Source: Microbulbifer sp. A4B17 (GTDB lineage: Bacteria; Pseudomonadota; Gammaproteobacteria; Pseudomonadales; Cellvibrionaceae). Taken from it: a stretch of 64,000 nucleotides of DNA. Position numbers and translations under genes: made by a program. Every line of letters begins with the position of its first letter. Position 1 is the stretch's first letter. Below are positions 16,112-27,000 of this stretch, one piece after another. The stretch is taken from contig NZ_CP029064.1 in assembly GCF_003076275.1 (NCBI RefSeq), positions 2,366,501 through 2,430,500 on the forward strand. The letters are read 5' to 3'. The notes under the pieces are model-generated. The model searched no databases and had not been told where the DNA came from. It worked only from the letters and a program-made list of their open reading frames with translations.

Positions 16112-16325
16112 GACACCCATAGATTAGAGAGATGCGCTATCATTGTAGCTGGAAAGTTTTCAGGACACCCATGAATCTGGGATCAGGTCGGAGGGAGAAG
16201 TACTAACTGTAGGAGGCGTGCATTAGGCAATACAGCCCCACTTTCTGGGAGCTAAATGTCGACCACTCCAATCCACTAGTTCTAAATAGTGATCCAGCCG
16301 AAAGGGCAGCCCTTCCGGCATGTTC
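16105..16325 (-). repeat. RAYT subfamily A transposase tail (remnant) with internal deletion
   Basis: Same as 5588-5825 but lacking the bases between TACTAACT and GTAGGAGG, so about 80 bases of the transposase end are gone. It leads into csrA copy 2. Confidence 0.65.
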
Positions 16326-17446
16326 AGTTTCTCACTTTCTGCTCCTCTTGATACGCACATAAATTTCTTCGCGATAAACTGACAGGGATTTGGGAGCATT
16401 AATTCCAATCTTCACTTGATTGCCTTTAACCTCCAATACGGTAACTGAGATATTGGTTCCAATTCTCAAATTCTCGCCAGTTCGGCGCTTTAAAATCAAC
16501 ATGGACATTTCCTACAGGGACTAAAACTATGTGCGGATCTTCCGCATGGGGAATGCTTGGTAATTAATGTGTATCGTAGGAAGGGCGGTGCACGAGAGCG
16601 GTAGGGGTAGAAGAAGAAAAGACGGGCGCAACGCTGCCAGAGCTTGAGGGCACACCGCAAGCTGCTGAATCTACTCCACTTTATTGAAGACGAGCGGGTT
16701 TCTAGCGTATTATCCACTGAGCCACTTTGATAGGTTGCTTATCAATTTGGTTAGCTGGCCCCGGGTGTTGGTAGCACCTTGGGTCAGCGCCTTTTACTTA
16801 CTCTTACGTCACGCTACCGTTCTCCTTTGAGAGATGGGTTTTTAGAAAGCTCTTGGGTATCTTGATCTTTTGGTCGCTAGCCTATACAGGCTGCCTCAAT
16901 CACGGCCAAAATGTCGATAAATATCTGTCAATTCTACGCAGCTTTGACACTAAAACAAACTGAATAAAATCCAATAAGATTATTTTCGTGCCTATATTTT
17001 TATGGCCTTTTATCCGTAAAAATCCTGACTTTCTATTAACAATTCCCTGCAGACGTTTGACAACATGAACGCCTGGGGGCAAGTAGAGCAGGAGACCTAT
17101 GGTAACGGTCTTGTAACCACCCGCACCTATAACCCTGATACCGGGCGCCTGGAAACCATTAAAACCGGTGGGGGAGCAATTCAAAACAATGAATACCAAT
17201 GGCGCTCTAACGGAACCCTGGAAGGTCGCCTTAGCTACAGCAGTGTTGACGTGCTGCAAAAGCAGGAAGACTTTAGTTATGACGGCCTCAACCGCCTAAC
17301 CAGCGCCTCCCTGGTTGTAGGGGGAGACAGGGTACTGAGTACTCAGTACGATAAGCTGGGTAATATCCTCTCCAAAAGCTCTAGTGTCGCCACGGATGCC
17401 CAGGTAGCGGACTACCAGTATGGGGAGTTTGGAAATGCCGGCCCCG
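16208..17446. repeat. 1.2 kb duplicated block with csrA, copy 2
   Basis: Second copy of 5709-6947. Differences are mostly single bases; a few short changes lie near 16648 and 16740. The segment 16503-17048 between csrA and the Rhs fragment has no convincing gene. Confidence 0.75.
16332..16502 (-). CDS. csrA: CsrA/RsmA-family RNA-binding regulator, copy 2
   Basis: Codes the same 56 residues as the copy at 5832; the few base changes are silent. The AGGA before the start is kept. Silent changes with an unchanged protein suggest either recent duplication or selection to keep the protein. As an RNA-binding repressor it could act on toxin or immunity transcripts, but nothing in the sequence proves a target. 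Confidence 0.85.
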   Translation of the reverse strand: MLILKRRTGENLRIGTNISVTVLEVKGNQVKIGINAPKSLSVYREEIYVRIKRSRK

Positions 17447-17532
17447 TAATCCCTCCATATAGATATCCATACAGATGGAAAATGACAATAGTTCCAGAAA
17501 CTACCGACCAGTATGAGAGGGAAAATTCCTAA
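17049..17532 (+). pseudogene. Truncated Rhs core A fragment
   Basis: Starts at the same base of the core as the fragment at 6548 and matches it until GNAGP near 17445. From there the frame runs into unrelated codons and stops at 17532. The Rhs core, tip and immunity gene are missing. It lies immediately before the MITE and the array B toxin gene. Confidence 0.75.
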
Positions 17533-17562
17533 CCTGATAATGAGTGGGTTAACTAGGTAGGT

Positions 17563-17833
17563 CTAGGGAGCCTCTGAATAACTCCGTGATGCCTCTGGCT
17601 TGCAGAGCGGTTCACAATCAAGGCGCGGCTTCGCAGGAATGTCTAGACCTTTCAAGAAGTCGCAACGCGGAGTGTGAATCGCTCTGCAAGCCCCGAAGGG
17701 CGGGTCTTGAAGGCTGCATCTGCTGCGTTGCAGCTCTTGCCAAGGGCTACGGCCATTCGCGGCGAGCTGCGCCTAACATCTACAGCCTTCAAGACCCGCA
17801 GAGGCATTACGGAGTTATTCAGAGGCTCCCTAG
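17563..17833. mobile_element. MITE with long terminal inverted repeats
   Basis: The ends are inverted copies of GGAGCCTCTGAATAACTCCG (about 32 bases in all, with one mismatch), flanked by CTAG on both sides, which fits a 4-base target duplication. Inside there is a second inverted pair around GGGTCTTGAAGGCTG / CAGCCTTCAAGACCC. It is 263 bases long and has no transposase. CTAG target sites and such ends suggest an IS5-related parent, as inference. It sits 0.2 kb before the giant toxin gene and may affect its promoter. Confidence 0.85.
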
Positions 17834-18028
17834 GGCGATAGTTTTAAGAAACAATACCATTGCATGTCAATATTTTTTCGATTGCAGGGTTGGCTGTTTC
17901 TACCCAGAAATCAATATTTTTGTGATGTGTGTCACATTTTTAGGTTCTCGAAATCTTTTCCAATAAGAAAAGTGAGCTCAGGTTGGGTATATTGCGCGCC
18001 GAAATGGAATTCCTTGGGTTGGGTATCT

Positions 18029-21000
18029 GTGCGTCAACTATTTAACTGTTTTGTCTTGTTTCTCACATTTGCCACGGCCGGAGCTTATGGGGCTAGTTTT
18101 ACGTCAATTCCGCCATCACCTGATGCAGATGGCAATTACACAGTTGAATGGACCACATCGGGACTGTTTGGGATTCGCCCAATAGTCACTATTAAGGAAA
18201 ATGGGTCCTCAATTTACTCAGGTACTAGCACCTCTACGACCGTTTCAGGAAGATCAAGCGGTACGTACACATACCAGCTCTGGGGCACACGCAATGCCTC
18301 TGAACCGGGGCCGGAAGTTCTTATTGATTCAATGACCGTTAAGGTTTCGATTTTGCCTATTCCTGGCGTCATGTCGAAGCCGAATGCTCCCTCTACAGAT
18401 ACAGATGGTGCATACAATATCTCTTGGACAAAACCATCTGGCACGGTAACCAGCTATATTTTACAAGAGAGAAAAAACAGTGGGGGCTGGGTCAAAATAC
18501 ACGACGGTAGTGCCACCTCTAAATCCGTATCAAACAGAGGTGAAGGTACCTATCAATATAGGGTAAAAGCCTGTAACAGCAGTGGCTGCTCGGAGGCATG
18601 GAGTTCAGTCGACACTACCGAGAACTGGTTCAAACCAGGAGTGCCAGGAAGTATTTCTGGCCCGGCAAGTGTTTCGGGAAAATACGACGTCCCCACCTCT
18701 CTAAACTGGTCGCAAGCTTCTGGAACTATCACAAAATATGAAGTGTATAGTCGTCCTCTAAATGGTAATTGGGCTCTATACGGCACATCTAATTCAACTT
18801 CACGAACTGTTTTTCCCCCATTTGGGCAAACTACGCAGTATCGGGTTCGAGCATGCAATAAGGCGGCATGTGGAGACTATACGAGTGTTAAATCTGTTAC
18901 GGCAATCCAAATAGCAACCATTTCTGGGCCGTCCAATGCGAATGACGTTTTCGTACTAAATTGGACTGCGCAATCAGGCTACATGGAAACTGAGGTCGAG
19001 CGAAAGCTGGATGGTGGCTCATACGGAAAAGTATGGTCTGGACAAAGCGCTTCGACCTCTTTTGATTACGATATAGGAAAATACCATTTTAGAATTCGAG
19101 AGTGTCTCAGAGCACATCAGCCACCCGGTGGTGATCCCTATATTGAACGGAGCTGTGGGTCTTGGGGGCTTGTCCATACGGTTGTCGTCAAAAAGACGCC
19201 AGCCTCCATTACTGTCCCGACAACTAATACATTGGGTAATTTTACGGTTAGTTGGTCTTCCGTAAACGATAGCGGCACTACCTATATTCTTCAGCAGAAG
19301 AAAGGTGACGGCAGTTGGGTTCAGTCTTACTCTGGCACTGAAACTTCACAAGCTGTATCGGGATTAGCGACAGATAGTTATCAATTTCGGGTGGCGGCCC
19401 AAAAAAATAATGTCCAAGGAGAGTTTAAAACCTCCTCTTCCACAATTGTGGTGCGAACCCCTCAGTCACTTAGTGTGCCGTCTGGGAAAAACACTAGCGG
19501 CTCCGTAAGCGTATCTTGGGGGAGTGTAAGCGGATCAACGTCATACCTACTCCAAAAGCAAAAGGGAAACACAGGATGGAGTGATATAGAGACAACAACT
19601 GCTACATCTAAAAGTTTTTCTGACCTATCAACCGACTCATATAAGTTTCGTGTTGCAGCTAAATTTGGCACAACAGTTGGGGAATTCAAAGAATCTAGTA
19701 ACCTAGTGGATGTAGTGCGGACTCCATCAAGTATTTCCGCTCCTTCCGGTGTTAGTAATGCACATGAACATAAGGTTTCTTGGAGCAGTGTTACTGGCGC
19801 AACAGGTTATCGTCTACAGCAACAGAAAAACTCTGGGGATTGGGTTACTGTAGCTAATGTCACTGAAACCTTTAAAACTATACAAGTGGATGCTTCGGGA
19901 GAATATAAGTATAGAGTCGCTGCCAAATTAAACTCTTATGTAGGATTGTATAAAACATCTCCGAGTCTACTCACTGTAGAACTGCCACCGTCTAAGCCTA
20001 TTTTATCTTCATCCGTAAATTTTAGTTATGGAGATTACGCCCTTACATGGGCGAATTCAGAGGGAAGTTATACTCATTTTAATTTTCAAGAAAAAATTGA
20101 AAGTTCAGGCAGTTGGATAGATTTGGAACCATCAAGTACAAATGAACATTCGGTGGTCAATCAGCCCAAAGGCGAGTATTTTTATCGTGTGCAGTCATGC
20201 TATTTCTCTGGCTGCAGCGATTGGTCGAATGTTGCGGGGGTGACGGTCTTAGTCCCCGCTTCGGATACCAGTAATTTATCTGGCAGTGTGGTTGATGGGA
20301 AGTATTTATTAAGCTGGAGTCCGGCTACAGGCTCTGTTTCGAAGTATGAAATTGAGAAAAAAATGGGGTCTGGAACTTGGAGTCTTCTAAGTTCACAATC
20401 CGAAACCAATTTAGATATTACTCAGAGCAAAGGTGAATCCACTAGTTATAGAGTTAGGGCCTGTAATGAGCTTGGTTGTGGAGGATATTCCAACACTTTC
20501 TCTATTTTAGTGGAAGGGGTATTCGCATCTCCTGAGCAATCTACGGGGGAATATCAACTGGCATGGCTTGAACAAAATAAGTATGCGCAGGAATACAGAG
20601 TCAATGAATCTTTTGACGGTGTTACCACTACGACGAACGTAGGTATTTCGTTTAACAAGAACTACTCAAAATTAAAAAACGGAACTTATGTCTATTCTGT
20701 AGAGCATAAAATAGACGTATATAACCCTGACGATGGTGAGTATGAATCAAGATGGTATGGACTTGGTTATGCTAGTGTGGAAGTTAATATTCCACTTCCT
20801 CTGAAGCCAGCTCTCTCATCATCAATTTCTAATCTATGGATTGGGGAGTCTACCGATATCGATTGGGAAGAGATTTCCTCTATCGTTGATTATTATGAGT
20901 TCCAGGAAAAGCTCCCTGGTGGTATATGGGCAAACAGAGAAAATGAGTCCTTAACATTTTCTAGTTCTGGTGATTATCAGTATAGAGTTAGAGCTGTAAA

Positions 21001-24000
21001 TGTTACGGGACCTGGACCTTGGTCGAATACGGTTACTATCAGCGTATATCAAAGGCCTACAAGGCCCCATCTGATCTTGGATCATATTGGTATAAATGGA
21101 ACTGTAAAAATAAGCTGGGAAGAAACAGGTGGTGATGCGGACTACTTCCTTCTGCGTAGCCCAACAGATACAGATTTTAACCCTGGAAGAATCAAAGGTG
21201 ATAATTATACCGTTGATAGTGCAGATGTTGGAAAACAACAGTACCAGGTACAAGCGTGTTTGGAGCCGATGGAGTATTGCTCAGGGTGGTCAGATCCCAA
21301 AGAGACAAGAGTAATTGACGTTGCAGGGGGGGAGCCAGATTTGGGAGGAATGGCTGCACCTAATGAAGTAATTAGTTATCCACTACCAATAGATGAAAAT
21401 CCTGTGATTTGGAGTGGTGATGTCTCTGTTAGTGGTGGTGCCCTCAATTATAGCTTTCCAATTGCCTTGCCACCGGGAAGAAATGATGTGCAACCGCAGT
21501 TAAGTATAGGTTACAGTAGCCAAGCAGGCTATGGGCTGTTAGGACAAGGATGGAACATCCCTACTGGAGGTGCTGTAGAGCGCTGTCCAAAGATATTTGC
21601 GATTGACGGTGTTGCCCGTCCAGTTCAGCTCGATATGCAAGACAGGTTGTGTCTAAGCGGCCAGAGACTGATTTTGCAGTCTGGTGTTCATGGCCAAGTG
21701 AATGCGATTTACGCCCCAGAAATATACGATGGGAGCCAGGTTACCCTGAAAGGTGGAGCTATTAGTTCTCCTTCTTCGTATTTTGAAGTTAAAACAAAGT
21801 CCAATCAAACCCTGACTTTTGGTAAAAAGAACTCGTCAACATTTGTTCCAAATGGAGTTTCCGAGCCATTGAGCTGGCACCTGGAAAAACAACAAGATTC
21901 ATTTGGAAACAATATAAACTGGGAATATGAGCGAGTTTCGGACGAATTTAGGCTCAATAAAATCTATTACACCGGTTATCAGGATAATTTTGGGAGTCGA
22001 GTTATTGATTTTGAATATGAGGCGGCAAATAGGCAAAGAATAAAGTATAACCATGGCGCTCGTTTAATAGAAAATAGCCGGTTGCAAAAACTTAAAATAT
22101 CAATCGATGGTGGCGCTGGTCATGAGTATAGGTTCTCTTACCTAAATGACGAAGATGTTGATAGGTTGGAAACTGTTAGCTTTTGCCCCTCAAGCAATAT
22201 TTGTACTTCTAATCGTGTCGAGTGGGGTAAGGTAGAGGGAGTTACTGGTTCAGATATCCCCGAAGTTACATTGCAACCTCATCCTGGAGGGGGGCTCTAT
22301 ACGAGAGCGGAAGGTGGTCGAGATTTTGATGGTGATGGCCGGTTTGATATTTGGGCGCGAGGCCAGGGCTTTTATTTGTCGTCACTTCAAGCCTGGGTCG
22401 ACGATGATGAAGTCCGTGATTTAACGAGCTTATCTAACCAGTTCGATAGTTCACGTGTAGATATCAACCTAGATGGTAAAGATGACCTGCTCTTTACTAC
22501 TGAGGATAGAAAGCTGAAGTTTGCTACATGGAATAGCAATAAACAGTCTTTCGACAAGATAGATACCGGGGTTCAATCACAATGTGAATTTGCAATTGCG
22601 CTAGCAATTAGTCCGTCAGCGAAAGATCTGGCAAATTTTTGTGAAAGCGCCACTTCAGATATTGATGGTGATGGCGCGACAGATGTTTTGATGCCGTACC
22701 AAAAATTGAGCAATTTTGTCTATTCCTATCGTCTATACCGAAATGAGGGTGGCAGTTTAGTTTATAAAGCTGAATTTACGGCAGGTGCCTATGGCGCTAT
22801 CAGTATGCGCGATATCGACGGTGATGGCATACAAGATGTGTTAATTAATGCAGCAACGCTTCAGTCGGATAAGGTGCGTTGGTTCAAGGTGTCTCGCAAC
22901 GGTAATTCTTGGAGTGTTGGTTCTGAAAATACTATTAGCTTTTCCGGGCTGCACAGCAGCAGATCTTCCCATGGTAGAGCGGTAACAAAGTGGGCCGATA
23001 TTAATGGAGATGGTTTACAGGATTTGCTGACCCTAAATTCTGAAAATGGCATAAATTACAATTGGTACTATGCGTTAAACAAAGGGAATGGGACATTTAC
23101 CAGTTTTGCTAATAGCGGACAGGAAGAATTTGCATTAAGAAAGACCCAAATGGTTGCCGGTGGCAGTGTTCGGGCTTCTGATGCAATTTGGACGCTAAAT
23201 GGATTTGCCTTCGCCGCCGATATTAATCAGGATGGGATTGAGGATCTGGTTGCGCCTACAACTCGGGCCTATCAGGCGCTCTGCGATAATAAAGGACACA
23301 CTGGTAACCCCTGTAACATTGATACCAGCTTGGAAGATCAGCCGGTTCAATATGATGTTTATAGCTGGTCGGCATTTATTGCGAGATTTGATAAGAATGG
23401 GCTCAGCTTTGAAGAGATTGATCTAGGGGTTTTATCTCACAAGGAAACTTTGTTTCAGGCTGACCTTAATGGCGATGGTGTTATGGATTACGGGTCATTT
23501 CTTGGAGCCAGTGGCCTGACCTACTCATATAAAGGCCCATCGCCAGGTATTTATACTACTTCGGGAAATAGAAGTAGCCACGACCTGGTTAAAGCTATTC
23601 ATCTTTCCGGTGATCGAATCGAAAAGCACCGCTTTGAATATGCCGGACTTTCGGCATTACACGATGATGGCTCTCGGCTATATGTGCCAAATGAGCAACC
23701 CCAAAATTACCCGTATACAAACTTCATTAATGGTATGCGCCTTATCAAGTCGGTGAAGACTGATAATGGGTTAAGTGCGTTTAACACTGAGTTGTATAGC
23801 TATAAGGGCGCGGTAGCCAATCTTAAGGGGCGCGGATTTGCAGGGTTTAGAGAGATAACGCGGACTGAGCTTAGTACTGGGAATCGTGACGTTTCAACTT
23901 TCCTTCAAGCGTTTCCTTACGGAGGTGTTGTAGAAAGTCGTAAACAGTATACGTCGGAGGGCGAATTATTTTTTGAACATCGCCTGGTGGATAAAACGCA

Positions 24001-27000
24001 CGACTTTGGTCAGCCATCTGGAACTTATCTTCCGCGTGTAATTAGTGAATTACAAAAAGACTATGAAATCGCCGATGGCACATTGGTATCCACCGTTACG
24101 CGAAATTCGAATTTCGATGCAATGGGAAATACGATTCTCGCAACAGCGATCGAAGTTGATCAATATGGTTCAAGTTATAAGTCTAGCTTTGCAGAATTTG
24201 AAACTGTAAGTGGCTGCCGCAATCGACAAAAATTTTCTGAAGAAAAGAGTTCCAGAGATAATTTTGATCATGGTGCCGGTGCGTTAAATGTACCCGAACA
24301 GTGGGTGCGTACCGACTTGTCTAACTATGAAAGCTGCGTTGCACGCCAAATAGATATGACAGCCAGTCAGAGTCCTAATACTAAATCCACAAAGCTGACT
24401 TTTGATCAGTACGGGAATGTTCTTACCACCACGAAAGTAGGGATTACAGAAGAAAACAGGGTTTCCACTGCTGTTTATGATATTGATGGGTACTTTATTG
24501 AGTCAACCTTTAATAGCTTGTGGGGAGGTACAGTTAGGGCCTATCAAATAACAAATCCCTGGTTCGGTAAAGTAACGAGAGTGACGGATGTCAATAATCG
24601 CGTTACAAAGAATACCCTAGGCGATTTTGGTCAAGTTCTGAAAGTGGATTCAGATATTGCGCCGACCAGCTACAGCCGCCAAGTATGGTGTGATGGAAGT
24701 TGTCCAGGAAATGCGATTATTAAGTCCGTCACTTTAACAGAAGGGGGGGCTCCCGGTACCTCTTATCAAGATACTTTGGGGCGTGTCATTAAAGTTGAAA
24801 GCCAGGGTTTTGATGGCAGGGCAGTGGTGGCCACTAAGTCCTTCGATTCTAGTGGCCGCTTAATCAGGAGTGAAGAGCCGCACTTTGAAGGCCAGCTGGC
24901 AACTTTTGAAAGTTGGGATGAGTTCGATGCAATGAATCGTGCTGGTCGCCATGAACGGTTTAACAACCCTTTAGGCTTTGTGACAACGTATGCATACTCT
25001 GGCGCTGGAGTCGGTGTAGCCGTGAAAAACAGCGATGGTGCTACGTTAAGCATGGAAAAGGCCTATGGTGCGAGTAAACAATTGGCTTTCACCATTGATG
25101 CTATGGGCGGGAAAACTTTCTATCGTTACGATGGTGCAGGACGTCTTGTGTCGCTGGTTGATAGCGCAGGCAATGATACCACTTATGAATACAATGGGTT
25201 TGGTGAGGTTACATCAATTGATGATCCTAATTCCGGGCGTACTACTTTCTTTTACAATGAATTTGGTGAGCGTACGGATAGTATTGATGCAAACAATCAA
25301 ACGACTAGCACATTTTATGATGAGCTAGGCCGTGTTACTGGTATTGTGAACGGTGATGATGCAACGGCAAAAATATACGACCAGAATGGACTCTATGGAT
25401 TGCTGACAACTGAAGCTCGTAACGAGGAATACATTCGCCTATTCGACTATTTGCCGGGCACTTTACATCCTAGTGCTACTTACACCCTGATTGAAGATCA
25501 GATCTTTACTGAAAGTGTTGCATGGGATACGAGCTTGCATCGTATCACTGTAGTGCAAACTGCCATGGGTGAAATTTTCCGTAATCGTTTCAATGAGCGT
25601 GGATTCCACTATATCGATGAGCGGTATATCGGTGGATCTAACTGGGAAGTGTTGCGGGAGCTTCAGGAAGCTACTGCAACTGGAGCGACAGTCGCACAGC
25701 AATTTATGTCGGGTATTGAGCAGCGTACAAATCGTTACTCTGGTAGTGATATTATTGATGGTATTTGTGCTGGTGGTATGAATTGCCTGGGGTCGGAAAC
25801 TATTCAGGCGATTGATTATCGGCATAATGCCTGGGGTAATGTCATTGGGGAAGAACACCTGCATAATGGATTGAATTATGAGTATGTTTACGATGACTTG
25901 CATCGTTTAACGTTTCAAACCGTGTCGTCTAGTGATTTCCCCACATATGATCGTGATATAGATTACGATTATGATGCAGTGGGTAATCTGTTGTTCAAGA
26001 CGGATTACGCCGATACCATATACTATGGCAACTCTTCTAAATCTCTAGGTGGCAATGCCGGGCCACATGCGGTTAGATCTCTAATTACCGTTGATGGAAA
26101 TACTCATACGCTGGTATATGACAATGCAGGTAACCTGTTGACCGGTATTGGGATGAAAGTTGAGTACGATGGCTACAACCAGGCCAACAAAGTTGAGCGG
26201 AATGGGGTTGTTAGTGAGTACTGGTACAATACTGAAGGTAAACCATACAAAAAGATTACTACGCGGGAACATGAAAGTGAGACAACCCTTTATATAGGTG
26301 GTTCTTACGAATTGATCACCACAGATGATGGTTCGTCTGTCACAGAAAGCGAACGGCTAAATTACGGTGGTTACTTCGTTGTCAATAAATCAGAGGAAAA
26401 TACCGAGCGCAGGATTCTTTTAACAGATCGTCTTGGCAGTGTTACAACAATTGTAGATGCTGACAAGCAGCCCGGTGAAAGTGGTTTTATAAAACAATAT
26501 CGAAGCTATGACCCATTTGGACAAGTTAGAAACTTCCAAGGGGCTGATGATCTTTCGGAGTTTGAGATCACCGATCAAGGTTTTACCGGTCACCGTCATT
26601 TGAACGACCAAGAGCTTATTCATATGAATGGACGGGTCTATGACTATCAGTTGGGTCGCTTCTTGTCACCAGACCCGATTATTCTTGATCCTAAAAATAG
26701 CCAAAGCCTGAATGCCTATAGTTATATAATGAATAACCCTCTTTGGGGAACTGATCCCACGGGGTATTATCCTGATAAGGGGGATACTGGGCAGGGGGTA
26801 AATACCCGTTCTAAATCGGAGGCTAGTCCAACTGATGAAGAGGGTATAGCTAGCAAAAGGTCTGTTTCTAAGGGGGATACGGGACGTACTTATAAGCCTG
26901 TTGGCAGTAGAATTCACAGAAAAGTTACAGCGACAGCGAAAGTTGACGGCAATGGTAATGGTACCCTTTCATACAGTGCCGGAACTACAAAGCTGGGTAG

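Noticed and set aside
17586-17966. 126-codon ORF across the MITE
   Set aside because: It follows the inverted repeats of the MITE and runs into the upstream region of the giant gene; no family signal.
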